DNA of 64,000 bases from Urechis unicinctus (GCA_034190875.2 CM067353.1:38368146-38432145); one strand, 5' to 3'. Positions 1 through 13,501 are shown, counted from the first letter of the stretch. The notes: generated by a model not told the origin, from the sequence alone. Numbers and translations are program-made.

Positions 1-1320
1 CTTACGGAATACAATAAAACTGCGCAAAGCATTTGTAAGGCATAGTCGAGAGTATGCAATTTGCTTCTGGTACGACCGATACAGTAGATCTGGTGTACAG
101 GCCAGCCACAATCGCGCGACATAATAACATCTGACACGCTTGATATTGTAAATGACTCCCTTCTAAGCAAAATTCGTGACCCTGATTCGAATTTTTCTAC
201 GCAGAAGATCATCATAAACATTTCGTGGAAGTAGCTGGCTAGATGTATGGACTTAATTGATAGTCAGTATGTGAATTGAAGGCGTTTTTATGCAGTAAAG
301 TTTGCGGTAAGATACCTGATCGGTATTCAATATGCCTAATTTAATTTGTTATATACTGAATCGCAATTGATAGTCAGTATATGAAATTGTTTATAAGTTT
401 GATGGTAGTAGTATTCTTGTGACATTTGAATCGTGCTCTTGCGATTCATATATCATACATGTATGTGCTGCTAAACTGGCCAACCACTACCAGTTTGCAG
501 TGTGCTAAAACATTTGTCATATCTGTGCATCGCAAATACAATGATAGTCTATGACGACGTCAATGTTGGTTATGCAGTGGGAGTGACATGCCAGCGCCAT
601 TTGTGTTCCATTATTGATGGCACACGCTGGATTTCAAATTTATATATAGGATCTTTTCGGAATACATCTTCAACGGTCATGTTTTATGTACTGTATCTAT
701 CTAACGACAACCATAAAAGATAGCTATGACTCTCAAGCATATATGAGTTTTCCACAAGTTGTCCATAAGAAGTGACACAATGAATATTAACATTTCACTG
801 ATGATACTGCAGCGATGTTTGCGTTACAATAAGTATGTTAATTAATATAACCAACAACGTGAATGGGCCCATGTATGATTCGTTTGCAATCATCTTTGTT
901 CAATCTTACTAAATGGCATACGCAGGTGTGTGATTTGCACGATAAGCATGTACAAGAAACAAATCGATCAAGCCCTATTGATGTTTTTACTTTTGGTTCA
1001 CCGGACAAGTGTCGTGATTCAATTAGTTCCAACGATTGTAAACCCGACACAAATGACCTTAACACTCAATAACATGGTATATCGACAACTTCCGTGGCGC
1101 GCGGTTTGTTTACCCATATCCATTGCTTAGGGGGTCACTTGCTCCTGCCCAAATAGTAATGAGAGTCTTCCTCTGTGTGTCTATAACGACTCTCGATTCT
1201 TTGAGCCGCTGTCAGTGTTATCCATCAGCATTCATTGATTATATGGGATCTCCCAGCAGACGGCTTCTGTTGTCTCTTTGCTTAACCTTTCTTTCATACT
1301 CTGCCACAATCACGCCAGTA
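1..1320. other. Unassigned stretch
   Basis: AT-rich sequence. Short open frames occur on both strands (for example 838-1065 minus and 863-1072 plus overlap each other) but none has a recognisable motif or splice context. The only structure seen is the direct repeat copy at 279-358 and a small internal echo of about 20 bp at 251-270 and 365-385 (AATTGATAGTCAGTAT). Confidence 0.5.
279..358 (+). repeat. Direct repeat copy 1 (80 bp)
   Basis: This segment starts AAGGCGTTTTTATGCAGTAA and is almost identical to 1321-1400, 1042 bp downstream and in the same orientation. By eye about three substitutions separate the copies. No larger element boundary could be seen around it. Confidence 0.85.
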
Positions 1321-1400
1321 AAGGCGTTTTTATGCAGTAAAGTTTGCGGTAAGATAACTGATCGGTATTCAATATGCTTAATTTAATTTGTTGTACACTG
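1321..1400 (+). repeat. Direct repeat copy 2 (80 bp)
   Basis: Near-identical partner of 279-358. Its right end overlaps the downstream end of the decayed minus-strand coding region that starts here, so the repeat pair may mark the end of one inserted unit. Confidence 0.85.
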
Positions 1401-2400
1401 TATAAGTACCTGAACAGATGCATTTCCCATCCATGTCGTAACCAAATACCAACATTCTTAACTCTTTATCGTCAAAGGGAGCAGTACCATCACAAATTGT
1501 GGGTGCAAAACCCACCACTGCAGCATCATTCTTCCAAATGCAGCCTCCACCTATCGGTAAAATCGTCATAATTCATGGCGAGCTTATTTTCTGGGAAGTT
1601 TTTTATTCGTTCAATTATTAGTTGCTCTAGCTTTTTCTCTATACTGGCAATGTGCTCGTTAATAGCATTGAATCTGCACAAGTTGTAGATAAGTTCGTAA
1701 CGGGCTATCTTCAAAAAAAATTGTCAAGCTTCAGAATCTACCTGTACACTCCTGCAATATCTAATTTCGCAATAGCACGTTGAACGTAGCGGAGATGATC
1801 CAAATTGGCTGGCTTTGGATCGCGAATGGGACACCACCAAAGTGACAAGGTAGGTGTTCTGCTGCAAAACTTTTCGATGCCTACCAGCGGTCCAAGTTTT
1901 GTTGAGCATGTGTGTTGACACTTCTTTTACACGGCCGGGTCGACGTCTTCCTCCGTTACCCAGTCGACATCAAACTGATTCTTCGCAGCATACGGGGCAT
2001 TGGTACCCAAAACGGTAAACCTTCCCTGGCTTTGCTTCTAGTCTATTGACTGACTTGGGTTAAAGCCTATTTCCGGGCTTGTTTCTGGCTTGTTATCGGT
2101 CATTATCTCTCTGCAAACAACAGGCTGGCGTAGAGATAAGGATGGAAGTGACACTATTGTGGTTAAGCATCTCATCGAAATTCTTGTCGAGATACAAACC
2201 CTGGAATAAGACGGCTTCGAAATCCCTTTGTAGCTGCAGTAATATAAGCCATCCTTAAGTTAAGCAATTGTACAAGCCTCTTGCGCATAGGTGCACCTAG
2301 TACATTAGCCATGTTGACCTTGTTAATAGTCTTATAGTTTGCATTTATCATATAACCAAAGATGGCGAGTTCCTAATTATGAGAGATTTATAGCATTCTG
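1378..2400 (-). pseudogene. Decayed coding region, family unknown
   Basis: Read on the minus strand from about 2400 down to 1378, this stretch gives protein-like translation over most of its length. From about 2230 to 1735 one frame is interrupted only by three stop codons. It contains pieces such as FTVLGTNAPYAAKNQFDVDW and WWCPIRDPKPANLDHLRYVQ. Two further open pieces in other frames follow at 1714-1526 (Lys/Glu-rich, coiled-coil-like) and 1569-1378 (ending DMDGKCICSGTYT). Another frame at about 2400-2250 is also protein-like. The pattern suggests a once continuous gene that picked up stops and frame changes. I do not recognise the family; a cellular gene, a mobile element or an old viral insert are all possible. 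The judgement rests on residue composition by eye, so confidence is modest. Confidence 0.35.
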
Positions 2401-3786
2401 AGTGTATTTGTTCTCAGCAATGCAAACTCACTCGTGACTCTCTGGCGACTAGCGACTAGTCTGTCATATAATGGAAGCGTCATGAGCGGGAGATAAAGCC
2501 ATTTTGAGGCACCCCTGAGATAAAACCGTGGATTCCATCTGATTTTAAGAATATGTTCTCAGCCTTTACCCCATTCTCCCTTACAATAGAAAATAAATGA
2601 CCAAATGCGAGCAACATTCATCGCGAATGATGTACTCATAAACCCATATTGAAATCCTATTCAAAACTCAAACTAATTCTTTAGTCTTTGCGGCTATTCA
2701 GACAATAGCCTTATTGGCGAGTTATGAAACACCTTGACACGTACAAATTGTCTATTATTAAGCAGTATAGTGACGTTTAGTGTCAGAAACTCGTTGTTCT
2801 ACATTTTGCCATGGGTACTGTACAGATTGCAAGTGACTCTAATATTTCTTCTTAGATTGATGGATTGGAAATCCCAGTTTTCTCCGAGGCCTCTTACAAG
2901 TAGAATCATCGAACAATTTTTGAAACGTCGCATTATTTGACACGTTGGTAACGTCCTTTTCATCCGTGCATTCTACAATAGCTCCTCGTCATAACACTTC
3001 TCACGGAAATGTAGCTGCAGCTAAGGCATGCGAGGGGCCTGTAGTTTGTCGGATCAGCAGTATTGTTAATGTTCTCGACTTGACATACACGTCCTTATAT
3101 TTGTTTTGGACTACAAGGGGTTACCCCCGAATCTACTGTGTTGATTATGCAGATTCTGCACCCGAAGTATTTTCCGATGTGAGGCATGCAGCATAAAGGA
3201 ATCAGGTGTCCCATAGTTTTGGGAGATCTCTTTGATTGCGTATCGTATTACAATAGGGGTTCAATTGCAACGGTAGTCCAGAAGACAGTCATCTACATTC
3301 GTTCATTGACTAGGGAGTGTACTTACTTCCCCTTGTCTGGCAAACGAATGCATTTTTTAGCTAAGCAGCTCTTAACTATCTCCACCATCGTAAGTACCTT
3401 ACAACTCTACTTCGGACCACGCAGATATACGCAAAGGTTACTTCCGTTAATACGTTATAAATAAACTATGCTGTATAGACTAAACGGACAGTTATTAATT
3501 GCACATAAGGGAAAGCAATCTTTCATTACCACCCCAAATTCACAAATTTAGCTAATGGCTATTTTATTTAAATCGACATCTAGGCTTGGGCTTAATCAGG
3601 TTTTGTTGTGCGAATTAGGAAGGAGTGGAATTAGTTTTATGGAGTGACAAAGAGAGCGAGATAAAAGACAGTTCCACATTATTAAGGTCTGTACATTACA
3701 ATATGCTTTATGCTTGAGCATATGAAGCAGATATTTGATTCGCGAATATATGATTAAATGCATAAAGAACGAGGCTAATCTTATAG
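2401..3786. other. Unassigned stretch
   Basis: No gene supported. Three adjacent plus-strand open frames (2734-2940, 2945-3196, 3186-3464) have no recognisable motif. On the minus strand a short reverse-transcriptase-like string occurs near 3011-3058 and is treated as a finding only. Confidence 0.5.
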
Positions 3787-3798
3787 GTATATATATAT

Positions 3799-3865
<67 letters not shown>

Positions 3866-3990
3866 CATATATATATGTATATATAAATATACATATATAT
3901 ACATATATATATATATACATATAGATCTATGCAAATATATATATAAATATATATACATATATATATGTAGATAAAATATATGCATATATA
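3787..3990. repeat. (TA)n microsatellite
   Basis: About 200 bp of nearly pure alternating TA with scattered C and G interruptions. It abuts the left edge of the repeat block at 3990. Open frames across it encode only Tyr-Ile runs and are not genes. Confidence 0.95.
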
Positions 3991-4421
3991 AATAACGGTT
4001 AAAATATAACGTGAAGCCCCTGAAAACAACGCGAATAGTGTAATTCAGTTGGTGAGCCTCTGGCTCATCCGGCGATCCGCCAATGCCAAATACGTCTGGA
4101 AACAATCACAGATATTAATTTCGTTACTCACAGACATTTATTATGCTTTGCTGTCTTTTGCTTCATCTTAATTGTTGTGAGGCAACAAAATAAGACTAAA
4201 GTCGATATTTTGATCGGTTGTTGCTTTAATAGGAGCATAGTATTATGAAAGAAATATGGAAGGTCAAACACAGTCTAGGCGTAACATTTCTGATGGTGAG
4301 TTATTTGACTAGATATTTGATAGTAAAAGAGCACTCTAAAAGCCATTTGAAAATAATAATTGTTTCCTTGGTGTCTTTCGCTAATGCTGGTATTATAATT
4401 GACCTCGAGTGATACCCATGG
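3990..4421 (+). repeat. Interspersed repeat block, copy 1, left part
   Basis: This segment, starting AAATAACGGTTAAAATATAA, aligns from end to end with 50998-51424 at high identity by eye. Both copies run to the same sequence (TGATACCCA). After that point copy 1 continues into unique DNA while copy 2 goes directly into a (TA)n array. No coding potential was recognised. Confidence 0.85.
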
Positions 4422-5053
4422 ACACTAGTTGTTTTTTGCAATAGATGATGCCGTTATTGGTATCATTTAATCTACAGGAGGAGTCAAGAATAATCCTTTC
4501 ATTCCGATATGGGAACATTGAGCCTAACAATTTACGGCGCCTACGTTTTCGAGATAGTGCTGCAGTACTTGTTTTTATTATATTCCATTAATGCATATCA
4601 GGCTTCAAGAGTCAGATGGATCTTTAAACATACATTTCCATTGATTCACAATTTGTCACAGTGACACCTCATGAGCACACATGTATAAAGCTATCGGTCG
4701 CTCGTATCTTTCGTCCGCTATGTCGTCAACGCATGCTTTGCGATTTCACACAAAATTAAACGATGTTCAATTCAAAAGTAATGCTTTACGTTTACTCCAG
4801 AATAAGGTATATGAGTGACATTTCACCGTTGCTGAGTAGAAACGTTATTTGGATATGTTTTGTCCTGTTTATATTAATTCCACAAGAAACATCACATTTG
4901 GGGAAAATAAAACAATTCACTAAGCGCTATAAATGCATTTCTACCAGCACTATACAGAGAAGTAGATATATAAAGACAAGCTCTCTCTTTGAAATATTTG
5001 GTCTTAGATCAACAGTGCCATCCAATGATCATCCTTAGCTAAACTATACAAAT
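4422..5053. other. Unassigned stretch inside repeat copy 1
   Basis: DNA present in copy 1 but absent from copy 2 at 51 kb, so it is either an insertion here or a deletion there. An open frame at 4763-5038 (91 codons) has no recognisable motif. Confidence 0.5.
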
Positions 5054-5367
<314 letters not shown>

Positions 5368-8015
5368 TAAGTGTATCATAATTACTTCGGATACCACTGA
5401 CTCAAATAACCATATCCTAGAAGTAGATTAGTCCGGGTTGCAATTTTTCAAGTTTTGGTTGGTTGGTAGAAATTACCTTACGGCAGTGCGATTCTTAATG
5501 GTTAGGCACGTAAAGTATATGTATGCGCCTAACAGCGTGCAAGACGGCGGCGCATATTACATGGTTACTGAGTCGAAACAATATCATCATCTCATTATTC
5601 GACTGTCGGTGAATTTGTGCTAAAAACTTTGAGCAAGCAAACAAACGAAAGCATCATATCATAGGTAAACTACACAGCAGCATATTACGTGAATACCAAC
5701 AGCCGTTATTTTATCCAGAAACACACAATCAGAACAGCTAAACCCACTCCTCAAATGGTCGTCTCTAGACAAAAACATTCATGTAAACCCCGTGTTGATC
5801 TAATACTCACTTAATAAAACCACTAACTGAAAAGAATCAATTTGATTGAATATAATTAGGCAGGCTTCCAGTTTTGCTGTACCAAAAGCTTCAGTGTCTA
5901 CCTATAATCAGTAAATACGTTGGTTCTTAGCAAATTAAGAAAACCACATTTTAGTTTGTTTTCCAAAACGATGTAACTCACTGTCACATTACAGGCAGCT
6001 CGACATTGCCGTCAAAGCTGTCGGAAGTGAATTGGGTTGTAGTTGTCGCCAATAATTACCATAACCAACGCCGGATTAATGAGCCTTATGCCGTCGTAAA
6101 TCTCGTAAATGTTGCGTTGTTTGATGCGGTTAAAATGTTCATGAAATATAGAGCGTATTTATTCCATAGCGCCAGTTTAAAAGATTATGCTGTGTTTGTG
6201 AAAATAATCAGTGTGCGGTGCGTCAAAAGTAGCTTAAATATTTTGTTAATGCGTCGAAGCCTGAATTAAAAAGCATGAGGGTTCTCAAAATTAGTGCTAT
6301 ATTTCGCATAGGTTCATTTGGATTATCCTACGACTATCCGATTTCCCGCAACATGTGGCTTGAGCGGGGATTTATCTGCAAGTAAACCATTCAGAATTTA
6401 ATAAGAACTCGCCGATTAATATACGTTAATAAACATGCATTAAAATAGGCAAACACCGTTCAACATACGACCACCTCCATGCCATTATTATTCCTTAGAG
6501 ACGCATTAAGGTGGTATCCGTTTTATTTGATGTTCAGGCCCCAAATAAAATATTTGTATTCCCTGACATTACATACATTATGCCAGGCTTCAAATAAAAG
6601 TGAAACCATAGCTTTGCCATCAGTATAGAGCGCGAATTCGCACTCGATTGAACGACATAACCACCTGTTGGGTTTCATGACAGGTTTGCCAATCTGATTG
6701 TGCTACCTATGTTCTGTACAGCATTATAGCTACTTCTTGTAAGCGAGCGTAAGAAGTTGACATGAAGGATGCATCGCATATATTTCCCATCTGTTTTTCT
6801 TAGTTTGTATGGAGCATTTGCGGAATTTTGTATTTCGGGCAACTCACAATTGTCATCGATATTTGACCATGGACACGTTTTCAAGGTAATCCGAAAAGGC
6901 AAGTGTCACTATAAATCATCCCTTAATCCTTATAGTGCCTATCGCTATTAACCTCAGGAAGTATTGCCACGCATCACTCACAACCTGTTAATGAACAATG
7001 CGATTGTAAAGCCCGAACTGCCATCGCAGCATACTAACGGATGCTATTAACGACATAAATACGGACCATATTGGTTTTGTCATCAACTGCATTGCACGTA
7101 GACATTGCCTGTACCTACGTTCGGGCCCATTCTAAAAGATTGATCTACGACACTGGCTGCCACACTTTGCCACAATATGCAAGGCCAACTTTCAGCACAG
7201 ACTGTATATCTATTGACATTTAGATTAGTATATAAATCATACAATATCAGGTAATATTTTTGATTGTTGACAGTCTTAGTGTTTTCACCCTTATTCTAAC
7301 ATCTCTTTGTTATTTTACGCTTACAAACACGGGTCATAACGTTTAACAAGACCTCTTAATATGGGGAAATAAAATACATTGGGAAATTTTCCTACATGGT
7401 CTATCGGCGCTGCATATATTATCTTCCCTCACCATCGAACCAAGAAACGAAATTTTAATAGATTTTCCCGATATTTGATTAGATAGGACTTTGCCATGGG
7501 GCCTAGTTTGCTTGATGCTGGCGTTGGGTGATGTTTAGACGCTATTTGTAGCCATTGCTGCCAAGGACTTCGGCAGCTTTTATCTATTCAATTTCCCATA
7601 CCTTCCGACAGGGCACTTATTTTGTTTAACATCATGCGATGAGGCATAACTGCATTTAGTGGAACCACAATTCTCGATTCATCGCCACATAGATCGTACT
7701 TTTGTATCAGTGGAGTTGAGTAATCTTTCAATACAGATTCATAGGAGCTTTTTTCCTCTATGGTTGCAATACGCTATTGCCGTCGATAAAGTGTCTTCAA
7801 TGTGTAAGTTGGATCTTTACAATTAAGCTACCTCTAAAACATTGCAATCAAAAAAGAGGGGTCTGTGTTGCATGTATGGTGAATAAATTTCCCGCAACTC
7901 TATGCCCAATTTGATAATATATGTCACTGGTATTGCGATGGCGCATTATTTTAACCAGCCGTTCTCTCGTTCGGTCCAAACAGTAAAATGAAAGAAGCCG
8001 CAGGGCTATTTGACT
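5368..8015. other. Unassigned stretch
   Basis: AT-rich DNA without recognised genes or arrays. Open frames at 5438-5623, 6006-6269, 6675-6902 and 7848-8090 are of a length expected by chance. Confidence 0.5.
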
Positions 8016-8019
8016 ATGC

Positions 8020-8650
<631 letters not shown>

Positions 8651-9989
8651 TTATTTGGCTTTGTTCGATGTATATTTGCTTCAAACTTAGATTCATGATT
8701 TGTGCGACTTTTAACTTCAATGAACAATTCTTTGTTTCAAATTATCGCTTGAAATGAAGAACATACAAATTTTGAATGAATATATAAATCAGCAGTTTAA
8801 CGAAAAACTGGCGGCACACGCTCAAATATTTTTACGGGCGGATATAAAAAAAATGGCGATTTTTACTGGGAAATCCGGGGTTGTAAGTCTTTGTCAACTG
8901 ATTTATGGTGTTTTGTTCTCAATATATAGCAGTTTGATAGTGTTTTTTATTTAGATAAATAAGAACAAATGAAGCACTTAAGCTTGGAACTCGAGACGCA
9001 GATCAGCATTCAAAACGTTTGGAGAATCTCGCTGAATCTCACTGGTTTTCTCGATCTATGATGTGCAATGTTTCAAGTAATAAATGAAATAATATCGTAT
9101 CAACGGACTGTTTTTAACAAAGGAATGATTAGCCAGATCGTTATATGTTATCAGTTTGCTCATGTCTTAAAATCAAATTGTCCCCACGAACGCATCCGCG
9201 GGCTCAAGCTGAAGGTATATTTTGGGATTGTAACAATTCAAGCTTTCCATACCGCATGGAATTTCCGGTACAGGAGCGAGTATAAACAAAGTTTATAGGT
9301 CAGCCATGACCATTTTACACGCTCTCTTTACATTTGATTCTAATCTGGTCAGTATGATTCCAACGTTTAAATATTGAATATCATTAATGTGACAATGAAC
9401 GTTATTGCTGCGGAAAGAAATTTCATGTACGACAAATTATGAAATACCCGTAGTTTACAGTGGTTAGCGAGTTTCACCGGGCTGTTCCGCACGTGGGCAA
9501 TAGCCTCTACGGTCTACCGTTCAGACTCACTCTTACCGATCACTTACACTTTTCCAACGGCAAATAATACCCAGATACCACGTTAATAGGACTAGATGCC
9601 TGCAGCATGGTTGGACAGATCTACCGATTACCATTGATTTGTTTTTAAATGTATTTCCTAACGTTCATTTAACCGTATTGACTATTGGCCATTTTAGCGA
9701 ACGGATTTTGCCCCATCTGGCAGATGTAAACATCGCCTGATCGTGGGGTTACTCTTTCAAATGTGATTTATTTTTCAAAGGTTGAAGATTGATATTTTGC
9801 TTTCCACATCCTTGAATTATTTACTTGCATCAGTAATGTTACCCTTAACATGGAAATAGAATGATCTGTTAATATGATGTATCATTGTAATACACTAAAA
9901 CATGAGTTCTTTATAACATTCCTAAAAGTTTGATTATGTGTTATATGATAGTTCAGTCACACTTTTGTTATCAATTAGTCAGCAGAGTG
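8651..9989. other. Unassigned stretch
   Basis: No genes or repeats recognised. Short frames at 8754-8954 and 9068-9298 lack motifs. Confidence 0.5.
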
Positions 9990-10559
9990 ATCCTTTAGAT
10001 CTCAGAAATAGCTATCCAAAACAACTGTGCTGGTTTGAGTTTACAGCCAAATTTCATTAGCGGCTAGGGAAATAATCAGACCCTAAGTAGGTTATTGAAG
10101 TCAAGAGCCTCTTTTGTCTGGGTATCTGCTACATCAATATCGGTAATAAAATTGTTGTCAAATGTTCAATGTGTGTAATCCAAACAATTGTTCAATAGTA
10201 CAATCACATCATTTGAATATATCATGTATAAGCTATAAATGACATGGTTATCTGTCAGTTAGTCTTGAGCACTGTGCATCTGGTCTAGTGTTGAAGTGTT
10301 ATTAAGCATATCTGAAGCCCCAAATCACACATGAGGCCTTTTTAGAACAGTGCAGTTCCCAAGATGTAACAAACTGCCTGGTTAGGCATGGCTTGGGAGG
10401 TCACTTTTTTTGTTGCCCATCCTGGACCTGTTGCTTGCCACTTATAAGGTATAATTTATGGGACCATTAGGCAGTAACCATTAATAGTTATGCTCCTCAG
10501 CACAGTTTTGCCCTGTCCATCTGTCTGCTTGTAAACTTTTGGTGGTGTAACATTTTTTT

Positions 10560-10880
10560 GATAATGCAAGGCACTCTTATATTGATTGTCACTTACAAAC
10601 AAACTATCAGCCCTTTGTGACCTTATTATTGTAAAATAATCTCATTAGCTATGTTAACCAAATAGGGAATACCTGTTTCAAATTAAACATGAATCACTCT
10701 TATATTGATGATCACTTACAAAGTAAATATCAGCACTGCAATACCTTTTGTTCCTGAGTAATTATCTCAATTGGGAATAATTCTTGATGGCACTTTTCTT
10801 ATAATGCAAGCTAGAAACTTTACATTGACCAAATCTTGCAAACTTTAACTCATAGCTTTATGGCTTTTGATCCCTGACTT
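10560..10880 (+). repeat. Degenerate tandem repeat, about 125-bp period
   Basis: The words CACTCTTATATTGAT, then TCACTTACAAA, recur at about 10570 and 10694, with a weaker third copy near 10820 (TTTACATTGACC then TTGCAAACTTT). The copies are diverged and no coding sense is apparent. Confidence 0.5.
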
Positions 10881-11537
10881 GCTAGATAAAAGCAAATTAA
10901 ATTTGCTTGTTCAAGGAAAAATGTAGCTAAGTTATTATTAGCTTATGGTTGTTTGGGTGAATCATTTCTTAAAAATTTAAATTATTAGGCTCAAATGCTT
11001 AAACTTTTTGCATAACTACTTGGCGATGGACTGTTGTTGCTTGGGTTTGGGGGATATTGTTCAGCCCTGGTGTGTCATTGAATACAATGTTATACTATAA
11101 ACGCTATGATTAAATGCTGTCATAACTTGTAAGTGTCAAAAGCAGCAGAGTTTACTAGCCATCGGCATTCTGTAGTTATTGTTAGGCTGTGAGATTGTCT
11201 AGGTGCTTGTGATGACATTTTGCTCAGCAGCATTCGCGATCTGGTAGTGATTAACTGCTTTACCTCCTGTTCTGGGTTTAATATTATGGACCCAGTATCT
11301 CAATTTAATCATATTGGAGATACATATCCTCTGTGTTGGTTAATCTGCCCTATTTAGGAAATTTATTTGTTCAAGATGGGCAACAGTATCAGCTGTCCAA
11401 ACATCACAATTATGCTCATCTATCTCTGCATGATACCTCCTCATATCAAAGGGAGCAGTGTTTTGCTTTAGGACCACTAGGCTCTTACTTAGTGAAAAGA
11501 CATTTGGTGATTTAAGATAAATGTATAGTTTAACATA

Positions 11538-11618
11538 AGAATAGTGATGAGGTCATGTGGCTTCATCTACATTACTGACTGCAACTTAGATGAAGCAACA
11601 TCACCTCCTCACTATTCT
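11538..11618. repeat. Long hairpin, 32-bp arms
   Basis: Arms 11538-11569 and 11587-11618 are inverted complements with 29 of 32 positions matching and a 17-base loop. The left arm contains GTGGCTTCATCTACATTA, which is close to the unit of the minisatellite that starts about 90 bp downstream. Confidence 0.85.
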
Positions 11619-11705
11619 ACATGATGAGTTTCATTTGCAACATTAAGGTCCATGTGCTAAACCACCATAATAATTCTTCTGCATGCATGTTAATAGTAAA
11701 TTCAC

Positions 11706-12902
11706 AACTTCATCAATATTGTGGCTTCACCAGTTTTGTGGCTCCACCATATTGTGGCTTCACCAATACTGTGGCTTCAATAATATTGCGGCTTCATCAA
11801 CTGTGGCTTATTGTTGGTTTCACCAATACTGTGGCTTCACCAGTGTTGTGGTTTCACCAATACTGTGGCTTCACCAATACTGTGGCTACACCAATATTTT
11901 GGCTTCACCAAATGTTGTGACTTCCCCAGTGTTGTGGCTTCATCAATATTTTGGCTTCACCAATGTTGCGGCTTCAACAGTGTTGTGGCTTTACCATTTT
12001 TTTGGCTTCGCCAATACTGTGGTATCAACAATGAAGTGGCTTCACCAGTGTTGTGTTTTCACCAATGTCATAGCTTCACCAATACTGTGGCTTCATCAAT
12101 ATTTTGGCTTCATCATTGTTGTGGCTTCACCAGTGTTGTGGCTTCACCAGTGTTCCGGCTTTACCAATATTTTGGCATCACCAAGATTGTGGCTTCACCA
12201 ATTTTGTGGCTTCACCAGTGTTGTGCTTTCACCAATGTTGTAGCTTCACTAATACTGTGGCTTCATCAATATTTTGGCTTCTACATTGTTGTGGTTTCAC
12301 CAATGTTATGGCTTCACCAATACTATGGCTTCATTAATACTGTTGCTTCATCAATATTTTGGATTCAACATTGTTGTGGTTCACCAGTGTTGTGGCTTCA
12401 ACATTGTTGCGGCTTCACCAGTGCTTTGGATTGAATTTAATTGTGGCTTCATCAATATTATGACTTCACCAATATTGTGGCTTCACCAATACTGTGGCTT
12501 TGCCAATGTTGTGGCTTCACCAATACTGTGGCTTCACCAATATTGTGGCTTCATCAATATTGTGGCTTCACCAATACTGTTGCTTCACCAATGTTGTGGC
12601 TTCACCTGTGTTGTGGCTTCATCAGTGTAATGGCTTCCACATTGTTGTGGCTTCACCAACGTTGTAGCTTCACCAGTGTTGTGGATTCAGTGATATTGTG
12701 GCTTCATCAATATTATGACTTCACCAATATTGTGGCTTCACAAACACTGTGGCATCACCAATGTTGTGGCTTCACAAGTGTTGTGGCTTTACCATTATTG
12801 TGGCTTCACCAATACTGTGGCTTCATCAAAACTGTGGCTTCACCAATGTTGTGGCTTCACCAATATTGTGGCTTCACCACTGTTTACAAATGTTTTGGCT
12901 TC
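11706..12902 (+). repeat. 17-bp minisatellite, about 70 units
   Basis: Tandem units of GTGGCTTCACCAATACT and variants (CATC for CACC, AGTGTT or ATATT endings) cover about 1.2 kb. The unit length is 17, so three units make 51 bases and every plus frame reads the same 17-residue pattern (LWLHQYCGFTNTVASPI). The consensus contains no stop in any plus frame, and long overlapping open frames therefore exist in all three. The minus strand contains TGA once per 51 bases in each frame. These open frames are a by-product of the repeat and are not annotated as genes. Confidence 0.95.
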
Positions 12903-13224
12903 TCTTTTTATTATATCCTGTTGAGATATATCAATCACTGGGGCTTAAAAAGACATGTTATGTCTAATTGTCATAAAACCATCAGAATGACAAAAATGAC
13001 CGAAACAATGAGTATTATCTGTATTGGTTGTGTGTGAGTTTGGGTCATCAGTCGGTTTAAGTAGAAGATTTTTATCAGAGGTTCTGTTTACCCAGGAAGA
13101 CTGTTAAGCTCCACCTGGTCCTAATTGATGGTCCTGCAGTTATGATGTATGCACCTGTGTACAGTGTCAAATTGATGTACACTTAATCTGCTCTGTATTT
13201 ATCTGCAATTCATATCAATTCTTC

Positions 13225-13395
13225 ATCACCAGCCCAGCATGATGCTCTTTATTACCAGTCCATCGTGACACTGACCTGGGGTTCTTATCACCAGCCCAGT
13301 ATGTCACTGACCTAGGGTTCTTATCAACAACTAATCGTGACACTGACTTGGGGTTCTTATCACCATCCAAGTATGTAACCAAACCAGGGTTCGCC
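13225..13395 (+). repeat. Minisatellite, about 39-bp unit, four copies
   Basis: Diverged copies of a unit containing CACCAGCCCAGTATG, then TGACACTGACCTGGGGTTCTTAT. Copies are seen near 13230, 13255, 13295 and 13345. No coding sense. Confidence 0.7.
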
Positions 13396-13450
13396 TAACA
13401 TGGCATCTTTTTTGTTTGAAGGGGTAAAATTTCTTGAGGCCGGTTAACAT

Positions 13451-13501
13451 CTAAAATGGCCACCCGTCATCGGGACAGGTCAGGACGGGTGGCCATTTTA
13501 G
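13451..13501. repeat. Perfect 18-bp hairpin
   Basis: Arms 13451-13468 (CTAAAATGGCCACCCGTC) and 13484-13501 are exact inverted complements with a 15-base loop. GC content is well above the surroundings. It could be a short remnant of terminal inverted repeats or a transcribed hairpin. Confidence 0.9.

Noticed and set aside
3596..4105. 169-codon minus frame rich in Tyr and Ile, and similar frames at 5052-5431, 8151-8477, 20302-20487, 30448-30653, 31254-31788, 38953-39192, 49818-50057, 51281-51630 and 53818-54213
   Set aside because: Translation of (TA)n arrays; no coding sense outside the array.
11621..13037. Overlapping open frames of 100-207 codons with a repeating Trp-Leu-His-Gln pattern
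   Set aside because: They result from the 17-bp minisatellite, occur in all three plus frames, and have no start context or splice signals.
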